Part shown: positions 1 through 10,892 of the stretch, one piece after another | Position numbering within the stretch: position 1 is the stretch's first letter | Layout of the letters: the number at the start of each line of letters is the position of its first letter | DNA from: Oenanthe sinensis | Lineage: Eukaryota; Streptophyta; Magnoliopsida; Apiales; Apiaceae | Direction: 5' to 3' | NCBI GenBank assembly: GCA_028671895.1 | Contig: JAPMAC010000209.1 | Span: forward strand, 24,326,501-24,390,500 | DNA: 64,000 nt | Made by a program: the position numbers and the translations under genes | The notes under the pieces: generated by a model | The model's database searches: none | What the model saw: only the letters and a program-made list of their open reading frames with translations | What the model was told of the DNA's origin: nothing

Positions 1-430
1 TTATAATCATCGGTGAGTCTGTTGATAACCGTCGAGACTAAAATAAATTATTTAAAACAATTCTGCTCAAGGATATCAATGATAGGTGGCATGCTGTGGC
101 TGGCTGTAGATTAAATAATCTTAAACCTCAACTATCGAAGTGCCATATCTATCGAATGACTTAACCGTCGATGGAATAAATAATCTGGATATTTATCTGA
201 GTACCTTAACTATCAAGATGCTATAACCGTCGGTCAATTAAGACGAAACAGTCAAACCCAACTATCAGTTATAACTATCGACTCAAATGAATTATTAAAA
301 CCATAACCGTCGAGAGAAATAGAATTAATAATATATCCAAAATGGTAACCGTCGAGATGTGCTAACCGTCGGTAAATAAGACGAAACAGTCAAACAGCTA
401 AAACCAACTATCGGTAGTTCACTTTAGCCA
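1..430. repeat. Cluster of dispersed AACCGTCGA / AACTATCG motifs
   Basis: Roughly ten to twelve copies of a short motif, AACCGTCGA or AACTATCGA with small variants, are spaced 15-60 bp apart in AT-rich DNA with no open frame. The arrangement resembles the motif clusters in the LTRs and pol-to-accessory-ORF spacers of elements A, C and D. The motif itself is closest to that of element C (TATCCGTTGA). I infer a remnant of another Sirevirus-like element continuing off the left edge. No LTR end, primer-binding site or purine tract is visible, so the assignment is tentative. Confidence 0.5.
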
Positions 431-967
431 TTTTTCCAACGATTCAAAGCTCTGTAATATTTCCTTTCACTGCAACCAAGTTAATAAATTTACCTTTACT
501 ACTTGAACTTGATTTTCTCCGAGCTTTAGCACACAACGGTTATACAGCCAATTCTTTTCTAACATAGATGCGGTTCTCAATTCCTTTTGTGCTAACGTTT
601 AGTGCAACTGGTCAGGTTCACAAATGACTAACACGAACTTGATCTTCACATCTTATTGACTATTCAATTGGCCCTGTTTCTCTAGCTGTTAAGAAGTGCT
701 TCTGTAATTCACTGGAATCCCTTGACTTCTCTGTTGTAAAACCTCTGACATCTTCTGAACCTCTGAAACACTACATCTTTATTCTTCACTGAGGCTTGAA
801 CATGTTAATGAACTTCTTTCAGTGATCTCCAATGTCTTCAAAGCTTCCTCTAATGTTTTGGTCTTATGTATTCAACTTATAAATGATTCGCAGTCGATTC
901 TGTGTTTCATTTTAATATAAGTTATCGACCATCAGTGTTGAGTTAGTTTCCTCGGTTACATGTTACG
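431..967. other. Non-coding segment beside the truncated end of element A
   Basis: About 540 bp of T-rich sequence without an open frame. It is not recognisably the LTR of element A, whose LTR starts TGTTAGGAATATA. It probably belongs with the motif cluster at 1-430 as part of an LTR or spacer of a different element. A short iteration of ACGTT occurs at 961-977, near where A's accessory ORF loses similarity, so the junction probably lies there. No target duplication could be identified. Confidence 0.35.
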
Positions 968-2697
968 TTACGTTACATTATGCTTTACAGTCCTACCTTC
1001 TATGATCCCTGCAACTTGAGTTTGTAGTGAAGAGTTGAAGAGGTAGCTGTATAGATTTGTTACTGCCTCTTGTGCAGAAAGATATAGTTCCTCCTCCATC
1101 TTTTTCTTTAGGGCCTCATAAGAAGAAAGAAGATTCAAGACCTGTTGTTGTGTCTTAAAAGAATCTGGATCTTCAAGTGATTCTACCAAAGGATATAAGA
1201 AGATAAACACCACATCAGTTGGATTAAATATAGAGTCTATAAGACTTGAGGCTGCTTTCTTTGGCATTCCTTCCCAAAATGTGTCATGATCAGAGTCTGA
1301 AGGCAGTCTAGACTCTAACTCAACATTAGACTCTGATTCAGAAGATTTCTTTCTTTCAGAGTCTATCTCTGTAGGAGCCTTGGGAGCATCTGTTGCCTGC
1401 ACAAGCATGTGTGTTTGTGCAGAAGAAACTTTCCTCAACCTCTCGTATTTCTTAGCAAAATATTTTTCAGGAGACTCTAGATGAGAATCCTGAGGTGCAT
1501 CCCTAAGATTTTCAAATACTGTAGCCTTTGGTGAGTTTACAATCTTGGCTCTTGGGATATAATCAGGTGCATCATGACTTTCTTTTAGTAAAGAAAGCCC
1601 TTAAACAACCTGCTTCTCTAGGGGATTGAGCTCCTCATCACTTTGCTCATCTACTAGCTAGGGTTGGATCAATCTCTTTCTCTTTATAACTGGTGTCTTT
1701 TGAGAGACAACAAATGTTGGTTTCTTTTTAGATTTTGGTTTTGGAGATTATTTAGTTGAAGGTGATTTGGCTACTTGGGTATGTGTAGGGGGATTCTCCA
1801 TCACTTGTTCCTGCACCATTTCACCACTAAAAAATTGTAGATAGAAGGTTTGTAGTTAGAGAGTTTTACATATATTACCTGTGGATATGTCATGGCAGGT
1901 AGACTCTTTTTCTTCTCATCAATTCTTTTGATGTCAGAAAAAATTCTTCTCTGTTGCTTGTAAGCCTGCACACAACAATCATCTGCAAGCTTGGCAGATA
2001 TGTTAGGAATGAAGTGATTAAGGAGAAGCATAAAGAATCTATGATAATAGACCTTCTTCCTCACCTCCTGCATATTATTCAATTTTTCTCCCATTTGAGT
2101 GAGCAACATATCACCAATGTTGATCACTTTATCAAATAGGAGACTGTGACCAATCTGATAAATGATAAAAGTTAAGGCATCAAATCCACTGCATTTACCA
2201 GTGAAACACTTAGAAATTTGATCAAAAAAGAAAGACAAATCTTTTCTAAAAAAAGGCATAGTTATTTTACTCATATTGTCTAAACTACCAGAATAACCTA
2301 GTGATTTAAACATGCTCTTAATATCTTCATCATAAACAGTATCATCGAAAGTTGTTTTAACAGGAAGTTTAAACATAGAGTTAAGAACATCAATAGTTAC
2401 ATCAAATGTTAAGTCACCAAAGGTAAACATAATCTTACCTGGTTGATCTTGAGTAGGATAAACTACCTTTGCAGAGCTCCATGCCTGCGATACTACATCC
2501 ATATTAATGATATGAGATGCCTTGAGAATGTAACTGAGCTCACTCTGCTCCAAAAAATCCATCACAGGGTAGTAGTCAGCATCTACCCCTTTCTTGTCTC
2601 CTAGGGCTACCACGTGATTCGTTGTCATGAACTCAAAGTCTCCAAATGTGAATGCAATCGCTTTGGATCCCCTCATGATGGTAGATACAGTAGTCAT
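968..2697 (-). pseudogene. Element A accessory ORF downstream of pol (decayed)
   Basis: The frame starts at ATG 2,697 and runs about 298 codons to 1,801. It continues with a frameshift and several stops to a 156-codon piece ending at 968. The first part resembles the accessory ORFs of C (44,485 down) and D (54,532 down). Shared features are a WSSA/WNST/WTSA block near residue 90, a loop with F-D then a SLLFD-like stretch, and a YxRFFM-L-L-N block near residue 225. The distal part is acidic and Ser/Glu-rich, and includes in-frame copies of the AGAGTCTA motif read as E-S. No catalytic motif or signal peptide is recognised. Such ORFs in Sireviruses have been called env-like, but I see no convincing envelope features. 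It may be distantly related to plant 'putative transposon protein' domains; function is unknown. Confidence 0.7.
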
Positions 2698-2959
2698 TGA
2701 AGTAATTGAAGTGAAAGTGATGAAAATTCGTGAGAAAATAACTTAGGGTTCTTGAAAAAGATTTGAGCAAATTTTTGCCTTAGAAAATAATTCGCAATAA
2801 ACATGTGAGTAAATTTTATGTAAATATTCTATTTTGTTCGAAGTGCATACCATACGCATAAGTCTATAGCCTGTAACAAGTAAAAAGTAACTATTTCTGC
2901 CTATTTTAAGTCATTTAAACGGATTAAACATAATCAGAGTATGTAGGCGTGAATTTTAA

Positions 2960-3050
2960 CCGTTTCAGAGTCTAAGTGTCTAAACCTTCAGAGTCTATAG
3001 TCTCTCAGAGTCTATAGACTCGTCAGAGTCTAGAAGTTAGACTCTGTCAA
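2960..3050 (-). repeat. CAGAGTCTA motif cluster in the pol-to-accessory-ORF spacer of A
   Basis: Five or six copies of CAGAGTCTA or its complement TAGACTCTG, some joined as inverted pairs, fall within 90 bp between the end of pol (3,150) and the accessory ORF start (2,697). The same motif occurs in A's LTR, its gag linker, its integrase-RT linker and the accessory ORF. Confidence 0.8.
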
Positions 3051-3149
3051 GATAAAGTACCTAAAAATTTTTGCAATAACAAATTATAGTTTGATAAATC
3101 AGGGACTATAATTATAGTACATACCTTGCTTCTTGTTATGATTGATTAC

Positions 3150-6100
3150 TTACATATTTAACATACCTAATCCACCTACTAATATGAGAAAGGTAGACTC
3201 ATAAAGTGGTTTTGTTAAAATGTCTGCAATCTGTCTGTCAGTTAGAACATAGTGAAGTGCCACAATACCATTTTCAACATGTTCTCTAATAAAATGATAC
3301 CTGACATCAATGTGCTTTGTTCTGGAATGTTGAACTGGATTCTCTGCAATTTTAATAGCACTAGTGTTATCACAATAATGAGGAATATTTGAGAATGTTT
3401 GCCCATAATCAAGTAACTGATTTCTCATCCATAGAATTTGATCACAGCAACTTCCAGCTACTATGTATTCAGTCTCAGCTATTGAGGTTGATACAGTCTG
3501 TTGTTTCTTACTAAACCAAGAAATTGGCATTGACCTGTTGTGCTTTTTCTATCCACTTTACATCCTGCACAGTCAAAATATGAATTACCAAGTATTGAAA
3601 AATTTGACTCTCTAGGATACCAAAGTCCAAGAGTTTATTCACCCTTGAGATATCTGAAAATTCTTTTCACAGCTAACAAATGTGATTCACTAGGGTCAGC
3701 CTAAAATCTAGCACATAGTCATGTTGCAAACATTATATCTGGTCTACTAGCAGTTAAATATAATAATGAGTCAATCATACCTCGATAGCTAGTGTTGTCA
3801 ACTTTCTTACCCTTTGGGTCAGAGTCTAGCTTAGTGGTTGTTGACATGGGAGTTTTGGCAGTTGCACAGTCTTGCATATCAAACTTCTTCAATAGTTCTT
3901 TCACATACTTTGATTGATTGATGAAAATTCCATCATCATTCTGTTTGACTTGAAGTCCCAAAAAGAAGTTTAACTATCCCATCATGCTTATTTCATAATT
4001 TGACTGCATTAATTTGCTAAACTTTTCACAGAGTTTTTCATTAGTAGAACCAAATATAATATCATCAACATAAATTTGGACAAGAAAAATATCATCATTA
4101 TGTTTTCTAATAATGAGAGTTTTGTCAATGGTACCACTAATGAATCCATTTTCAAGAACAAATTTTGATAGAGTTTCATACCATGCTCTAGGTGCTTGCT
4201 TCAATCCATATAATGTCTTGTCTAACATGTAAACATGATCAGGAAACTTTGGATCAACAAATCCTGGTGGTTGCTCCACATAGACTTTTTCTTCCAATTT
4301 TCCATTCAAGAAGACACTTTTCATATACATCTGATACACCTCGAATTTTGAATGAGCTGCAAATGCAAGAAACATTCTGATAGCTTTCAATCTTGCTACT
4401 GGTGCAAAAGTTTCATCATAGTAAATTCCTTCCTCCTAAAAGTATCCTTTTACAACTAGCCTTGCTTTGTTTCTAATCACATTTCCATTCTCATCAAGTT
4501 TATTTCTTAACACCCATTTTGCACCAACAATTGATTTATTTCTGGGTCTTGGCACAAGTTTCCACACTTTATTTCTCTCAAATTCATTTAATTCCTCTTG
4601 CATTGCAATAATCCAATAAGGGTCTTGAAAATCTTCCTCAATTTTCTTGGGTTCATTCTTTGAGAGAAAACAATTATAAAGACATTTATTTTGAGTGGCT
4701 GTTCTAGTTTGTACACCACTCTCAGGATCACCAATTATCAAATCAGGTGTGTGATCCCTTGCCCATTTTCTAGCTGGTGGAAGATTGGTTCTTGAACTTG
4801 AAGCTCCCTCTAAATCAGTGGCATATCCTGTATGTGAGTGAAATTCAAATGAAGTTGCCTGATCCAGACCCTGATGAGTTAGACTCTGAAAAACTTAATT
4901 CTATTTGTCTAGACTCTGTCTGGGTAGTCCCTGAACTATTAGATTCTGAGTTATTTGGAGTTGAGTTTTCTGGCTCCCCCTCAGAGTGTGCAGGTTCATG
5001 TGTTGTTTCAGGAGTTATTTGAGACTCTTCATCCTCATCATCTTCATCTATCTCAGAACTTTTCAAATTTTCAAATTCCAGTGTTGTAGACTCTTATTCA
5101 TCCTGCAATCATGTAATCTTTTTATCATCAAATGCAACAAGAATAGATTCCATAACAATTCTGGTTCTGAGATTAAACACTCTGAATGCCTTTGTGTTTG
5201 ATGCATATCCAAGAAAGATTGCTTCATCAGCCTTGGCTTTAAATTTACTTAGATTTTCAGGATGTACTTTCAGTACAAAGCACTTGCATCCAAATATGTG
5301 AAAGTGTTTCACACTTGGCTTCTTTTTATTTACCATTTTATAGGGAGTCTTTCCATGCATACTAATCAATGTACAGTTTTGAGTGAAATATGTTGTACTA
5401 ACTACCTCAGCCTAGAAATATACTGAAAGTTTAGACTCTGTCAACATTATCCTGACAGCTTCAATGAGTGTTCTATTCTTTCTTTCCATAACTCCATTTT
5501 GTTGGGGTGTTCCTGGTGTAAAAAATTATTGAGTAATTCCCTTTGATGCACAGTATTCCTCCATGATTGAATTCTTGAATTCAGTACCATTGTCCCTCCT
5601 TAGAACTCTAACTGTCTTCTTTGATTTTGTTTCCAAAAAAGTGATATGGTCTATTATGTGTTGTAGAGCTTCATCCTTTGAATGCAGAAGGAAAACCCAT
5701 GTAAATCTTGTAAAATCATCTACAATGACAACAACATATTTCTTTTTGTTAATTGACATCACATTTACTGGACCAAATAAATCAAAGTGTAATAGATAAA
5801 AGGGTTCAGAAATAGTGTTTATTGTCTTGATCTTTAAGGATGTTTTCCTTTGCTTTCCAAGTTGACATGTTTCACAAAGTCCATCTTGCACAAAGTCAAC
5901 TTGTGGTAGTTCTCTCACAAGATTCTATTTCACCAACTTGTTGTGTGTTTTGAAGTTGATGTGTGACAGTTTCTTGTGCCATTTCTAGCTTTCTTCAGTT
6001 GAGGCCTTGCTATATAGACATGTGACTTCATTGTAAATACCATCCTCTAAGCTGACTTCATATATGTTACCATGTTTGTGCCCTTTGAAAACCAAAATGC

Positions 6101-6410
6101 CTGTTTCTTTGTGAGTCACAAGCCACTCTTTGTTGTCAAAGCCAGTATGGTAACCTTTATCTCCAAGTTGACTTATGTTTATTAAGTTGTGTTTCAAGCC
6201 ATCAGTTGGAGCTACTTCATCAATGATGACATTCCCAAGTATAATCTTGTCATATCCTAGTGTTTGTCCTTTGTTGCCATCTCCAAAGGATACTTCTGGG
6301 TCAGCTTTTTCCATAAAGTTTGTAAGCAAGGATTTCTTTCCAGTCATGTGTCCTGAACATCCATTGTCCAGGATTAGGGTTACTTTTTTACCCTTGTTCC
6401 CGGTATACAT
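3150..6410 (-). pseudogene. pol: Element A pol: protease, integrase, RT, RNase H (decayed)
   Basis: Domains in minus-strand order: an aspartic protease with D-N-G-C-S near 6,365; integrase zinc-binding CETC near 5,870 and a DDE core with HFDLFGP, RRDNGTEF and NGVMERKNRT (5,918-5,470); a GCKCF block (5,290); RT (4,741-3,974) with YVDD near 4,070; RNase H ending at 3,150 with EYIVAGSCC, the CDNTSAIKI block and a GMLNM end. The order is that of Ty1/copia, where one polyprotein supplies maturation, integration and reverse transcription. Stops and frameshifts occur near 5,980, 5,525, 5,105, 4,437, 3,972 and 3,540. The first catalytic aspartate of RT, normally in QMDVKSAFLNG, reads QMYMKSVFLNG here. 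The copy is clearly dead. Confidence 0.9.
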
Positions 6411-6417
6411 AAAGCAA

Positions 6418-9400
6418 CTAGTTAGATGTTTTGAGGACCCAAATAGTTTTGGATCCTTTCTTATTAACTTTAGGTGAAATAGGCTTATTATTCTTGACTT
6501 TTGTTTTACCTATTTCATTTGTTGCCTTAGACTCTGGTGGAGTGTCGACAATATCATACCAACTTTTATCAGTTAAAGATTTTAGCTCATAAAAATTGTA
6601 ATAAAAGTCATGATAGTCCCTACATGTTAGGAATATATTCATTTGATGATGTACAAAATACTAGAACAGGAATAAGCATAGCTTATTTATAATAAGTCTT
6701 TCTAGTCTCTGAAATTTTATAATCAGAGTCTAGTTAGTCAACATTATTGTACTTAGAAGATTTTCTGTAGAAAGTGAAACCAGAGTCTAGATGAAGATCA
6801 TAGTCTGGAAAGTGATCAGAGTCTATAGACTATCAGAGTCTACAATCTGTCAGAGTCTACAAATGATCAGAGTCTATAGTCTGGTAGAGTCTGAAGATTT
6901 CAGAGTCTATGAAGTCAAAGCTGAATTTGTAAGATGATTACAGAAAATACAAGTCTTCGAAGATAAAGCCAAATATATTGCAGATATGCTATGGGAAGGA
7001 AGGAGAATCACAAAAGGAAACTGTCAACTATTAATTAGGAATTATATTCCTATTGTAATTTGATTTTCTGTTATTAGTTGATAGTCATCTCTCTATATAA
7101 ACATTCTATGTAACCTAATATCAAGTGTGGAAAATAGTCAAAGTTTTTGAAAGCATAGAGATAAAGAGAGTTGTTTTGAAAAATACAGAGAAACTTCTAG
7201 GGTTTGTGTACACCTTAGGAGAATTTGTATTACACATCAATAATACAAACAGTATTCATTGATATCTTTGTGTTTGATCTTTGTTCTTAATATAAATCTT
7301 TTATTCACATTGAGTTGATTTTAATCAGGCAGAAAAAGAGCACAAGTATTCAACCTCCCTTCTACTTGTGTAACTGGAAAAACACTACACATATAAATAG
7401 AATGAAATATGTTACCACGGTGATAACAAGGCTTTTGTGGAATGTATTGACTTTTCAGAGTCTGTGAAGGAATAGACTCTAATTTCTTCTAAATTTTTAT
7501 TTTACAGTCTAGAACTAAATGGTTGTGGTTGCCACATCTGTAACACTTCTTTCTAGGAGCATTAGGATCTTTTTGATAATTATTGGCCTTATTAATGCCT
7601 TCCTTAACATTCCTATTTCTCCTAGTCTTTGTAGACTCTGATAAGTTCTCTAGCATTTCTTTTAACTTAGACTTAGATAGGTACCATATGTTAATTTTTT
7701 TCTTAGATTTCTTTGCTCCTGATTCATCTATCTTCTTGTCAACAACAGGGGGATCATTGATAGATGAGTTTGTGGTTTCTTTAGGTAAGTCAGTATTTCC
7801 TTCAGAAGTCACAAACTTAACAAGAGTGAAGGTAATTTTGTCTTTAGTCTTATTAATTTGGCTAACTTCTCAATTGTTATTATCAACAATAGGTCTTTTA
7901 CATTGACTCTTATCATAGCCTAGACCATCAGTTTGACACACATTTTGATTGTTGAGAATTTTCTGAACTTTTCTACGAGAGTCTGTCCATACTCTGAACT
8001 TAAGCCTCTCTTCCTCTAGTTCTTCCTTAATAAAGTCATAGGCTTTCAAGACTTCAGTGTAGTTGTGCCTGCATTTCTCAGAATCCTTTTTTTATTCTTC
8101 CATTAACACTAACTGAGACTTTAAATGGTTATTCCAGCTTGTCAAGGTTAAATTTTCTTCTATTAACCTGTCATTTTCATTAGTGAGAGACCTACAGTTT
8201 GTTATATTATTCTTAATCTCTCCTTGCATAATTTTTATACCATCAGAGTCTAAATTAAGTAAGGATTCAGGAGAGAAGATTGGTACCTGAGTCTTAGAAG
8301 ATGAAGGTTCTTCGGGAGATTCTGATATTCCTGAGGAGACAGCCATCAATGCTAGATTTTCATAATCAGTTTCATCCTCTGAGCTTGAATCTGCCCAATC
8401 ATTTCCTGTTGAGAGAAGTGCATTTCTTTTTCCTTGACTTTTTGCTTTTCTGCATTCACTAGCAAAGTGCCCCAGTATTCCACAGTTGAAACATTTGACC
8501 TTTTCTTTGTCAATCTTGATAATTGTGTTTTTGCCCTTCTCAGTCTTTTCATCTTCTTTCTTGAATGATGGCCTCTTGCTAAATTTACCAGTTCTTTAAT
8601 TGAATTTCATTCTTTTGAAATTCTTAGCAAGCATAGCCATCACTTGACTTGGATCAATCTCTTCATCTGAATCAGAGTCTGTGTTAGTAGACTCTGACTT
8701 AACAACAGTTTTACCCTTCTTACTTGAATACTTGATTCTTACTTCTGTGGGTTCTTCCTGTTGTTCTTTCTCAGACTTCATTAAGAGTGCCACAGATTTT
8801 GCCTTCACAAACTTCTTATTCTTTCTCTGTTGCATCACTAAATCATATGTCTTGAGTTTTCCATACAATTCTTCTAGAGTTATTTCATCCAAATCTCTAG
8901 CTTCCCTTATTACTATTATTTTTTTGTCCCACTCTTCAGGAAGGGATCTCAGAAAGTTGGTGTTTGTGTCTTCAGGGTCGTATACTTTACCAAGTATAGA
9001 TATCTCATTCAGTAGTTTGGTAAACCTATCATACATCTCAGTGATAATTTCTCCAATTTTTACCTCAAAATACTCATACTCCTGAATTAGCAAGGACCTA
9101 ACATTCTTTTTGACATCTTTAGTCCCTTCACAGTGCACTTCAAGTTTTATCCACATCTCCTTAGCAGTTTTGCATGATATAACACAGTTTTTAAGAACAG
9201 AATCCAAACTGTTAAAGAGAATGTTTTTGACTTTTGCCTCCTTAAGGACATTCTCCTTATCCTCCTTTGTCCACTCGGCCTTTGGTTTTTCATGAAAGTG
9301 CTCTTATATTATTTTACCTTCTTCAGTGGTTTGAGGAACAAGCCTTGAGGGCACTTGGGACCTTCATGAATCCTGTCAAGATAGTTAGGGTCTGTAGCTT

Positions 9401-9491
9401 CCAGATGGTGCATCATCTTAACCTTCTAGTGGGTGTATTCGCTTCTCTTAAGCATAAGAATCTTAGAATTGTGATCTTTGTTTTCAGACAT
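6418..9491 (-). pseudogene. gag: Element A gag (decayed, split by a solo LTR)
   Basis: Gag packages element RNA in the virus-like particle. The likely start is ATG 9,491, just inside the primer-binding site. An N-terminal copia capsid-type domain includes EMWIKLEVHCEGT, FLRSLPEEW and TLEELYGKLKTYD (9,207-8,850). Two CCHC knuckles follow: CFNCGILGHFASEC near 8,480 and CYRCGNHNHLVLDC near 7,540. Between them is a coiled-coil-like stretch (8,349-8,092). Two knuckles around a coiled coil is a pattern seen in Sirevirus gags. In-frame stops occur near 9,427 and 8,590, with others downstream. The solo LTR at 6,625-7,384 separates the C-terminal spacer (6,418-6,624). The linker carries Ser/Asp-rich copies of the CAGAGTCTA motif near 8,670-8,700. 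Confidence 0.85.
6625..7384 (+). mobile_element. Solo LTR of the element A family, inserted into A
   Basis: A 760-bp LTR in plus orientation begins TGTTAGGAATATATTC and ends GGAAAAACA. It is flanked by a perfect 5-bp target duplication CTACA (6,620-6,624 and 7,385-7,389). It aligns along its length with A's own 5' LTR (9,528-10,274), which lies in the opposite orientation. It splits A's gag, whose frame resumes on both sides. A TATA box (TATATAAA, 7,094-7,101) is followed by a U5 end with CAACCTCCCTTCTACTTGTG. U3 holds about eight CAGAGTCTA copies between 6,723 and 6,910. Solo LTRs normally arise by recombination between the two LTRs of a full insertion. Confidence 0.93.
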
Positions 9492-9513
9492 CTTTGATCG
9501 ATTTTAAAAATTA

Positions 9514-9526
9514 GGCTCCGATATCA
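9514..9526 (-). other. Primer-binding site of element A
   Basis: On the minus strand this reads TGATATCGGAGCC, two changes from the canonical copia TGGTATCAGAGC that pairs with the 3' end of initiator methionine tRNA. It lies directly inside the 5' LTR. Confidence 0.75.
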
Positions 9527-9527
9527 A

Positions 9528-10274
9528 TTATTTTCCTAGTTACACAAGTAGAAGGGGGTGTTAAATACTTGTGTTCTTTTTCTGCTTGATTAAAATCAAC
9601 TCAATATGAATTAAAGCTTTGAATTAAGAACAAAGATCAAACACAAATATATGAATGAATACTATTTGTATTATTGACAAGTAAATACAAAATCTCCTAG
9701 GGTGTACACAAACCCTAGCAACTTCTCTGTGTTTCTCACAGCAACCCTCTCTATCTCTATGCTCTCACAAAAGTTCGACTTGGACAACTTTTCTTCTCTG
9801 TACAATTAGGTTACATAGAGTGTTTATATAGAGAGCTGCATATCAACTAATAACAGAAAATCAAATTACAATAGGAATAGAATTCCTAATTATTAGTTGA
9901 CAGTTTCCTTCTGAAATTCTCTTTCCTTCCCATAACATATCTGCAATATAATTATCCTTATCTTCGAAGACTTTTCATTTCTGTGATCATCTTCTAAATT
10001 TAGCTTCAACTTTATAGACTCTGAAATCTTCAGACTCCGACAGACTATAGAATCTGATAGTCTATAGACCTTGATCATCTTCCAGACTCCGATCTTCATC
10101 CAGACTCTGATTTTACTTTTTACAGAAAATCTTCTAAGTACAAGTGACAAGAATGTTGACTATCTAGACTCTGATTATAAAAGTTCAGAGACTAGAAATA
10201 CTTATTACAAATAGATTATGCTAGACCCTGTTCTAGTATTTTATACATCATCAAATGAATATATATTCCTAACA
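9528..10274 (-). repeat. 5' LTR of element A
   Basis: A 747-bp LTR on the minus strand starts TGTTAGGAATATATATTC at 10,274. It matches the solo LTR at 6,625-7,384. A TATA box (TATATAAA) lies at 9,830-9,823. CAGAGTCTA-type motifs, several mutated to CAGACTCCG or similar, cluster at 10,010-10,180. The 5 bp outside are CATGT; the partner copy at the other end is not identifiable because the 3' LTR is missing. Confidence 0.88.
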
Positions 10275-10514
10275 CATGTATGTTGATTTAGGTAATATTG
10301 TAAGACACTGTTAATAGGGCTAAGCAGAAAACCGAAATTGGTGAAAACCGATCCGTATAAAACCGAAGCCAAAAATTTAAAACCAAACCAGTTAATCTGT
10401 TTCGGTTTCAGTTATAGGTTTAAATTAAACTGTGAAAAACCAATTTGAACTGATTATTAACATAAATAAATTTATTATAAATAATTTATATAATAAAGTG
10501 ATATATATATATAT
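10275..10514. other. Non-coding flank with a possible hAT-type terminal segment
   Basis: No gene is seen. TAGGGCTAAGCAG at 10,314-10,326, followed by iterated AAACCGAA and CGGTTT motifs to about 10,430, resembles the terminal and subterminal region of plant hAT elements, which often begin CAGGGGTGAGCA. No second terminus or 8-bp duplication was found, so this is at most a fragment. A short AT microsatellite at 10,500-10,514 borders the next element. Confidence 0.35.
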
Positions 10515-10862
10515 GGGTCCCGTTCCACAACCACCATTGGCTCCAAAATTTGCTCAGCCAACACCAGCAATTTTTCAATACTATAGCTGCAATGTTTCAT
10601 TGCTGATGTAATTTATTTTTTCAATATTTAGAGTACAACCATCAGCCCGCCAATACAACCAATCAGTTTTTAAATTAAAAAATTTAGCAATAAAACAATG
10701 TGATTGTAGCATTGAAACATTGCTGTTGTATCAATAAAACATTGCTAGAGTATTAGAATACTTTTTTCCTTTTTCTAAAAACAATTCAAGGTAAAATCCT
10801 TAGTATTAGTAATATTACATTCTAGATATATTTTAAATCATTTATAATAAAATATAAATATT
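10515..10862. repeat. Left part of an inverted-repeat (MITE-like) element split by the gypsy insertion
   Basis: The first ~65 bp, from GGGTCCCGTTCC through CAACCACCATTGG to CAACACCAGCAAT, align with the reverse complement of 21,400-21,468. The element would be about 930 bp without the gypsy copy. Both outer ends abut TA repeats. The interior has several small palindromes based on AGCAATGTTTCATTGCT. No coding capacity is visible. The superfamily is not determined. Confidence 0.6.
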
Positions 10863-10879
10863 TGGCGTCATTTATGGGA
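10863..10879 (+). other. Gypsy primer-binding site at the extreme left end
   Basis: TGGCGTCATTTATGGGA resembles the TGGCGCCGTCTGTGGGA primer-binding region that follows the 5' LTR in Tat-lineage gypsy elements. Here it directly abuts the target-site copy ATATT. Confidence 0.65.
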
Positions 10880-10892
10880 ACGAGTAACAACC

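Larger units (their letters stand above)
968..10274 (-). mobile_element. Element A: Sirevirus-like Ty1/copia retrotransposon, 3' LTR missing
   Basis: Read on the minus strand the order is 5' LTR (9,528-10,274), primer-binding site, gag, protease, integrase, reverse transcriptase, RNase H, spacer, accessory ORF. Integrase before RT makes it Ty1/copia. Two zinc knuckles in a long gag and an extra ORF downstream of pol point to the Sirevirus group. The polyprotein is broken by many stops and frameshifts, and a solo LTR of the same family lies in gag. No 3' LTR is found before the left edge, so the element is truncated or interrupted near 968. The motif CAGAGTCTA recurs throughout. Confidence 0.85.

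Noticed and set aside
968..2697. Retroviral-type envelope gene
   Set aside because: The accessory ORFs of A, C and D lack a visible signal peptide, transmembrane anchor, cysteine pattern or furin-like site. Position alone is not enough for an env call.
5563..6477. Plus-strand open frames opposite element A pol
   Set aside because: Shadows of the minus-strand integrase and protease coding relic.
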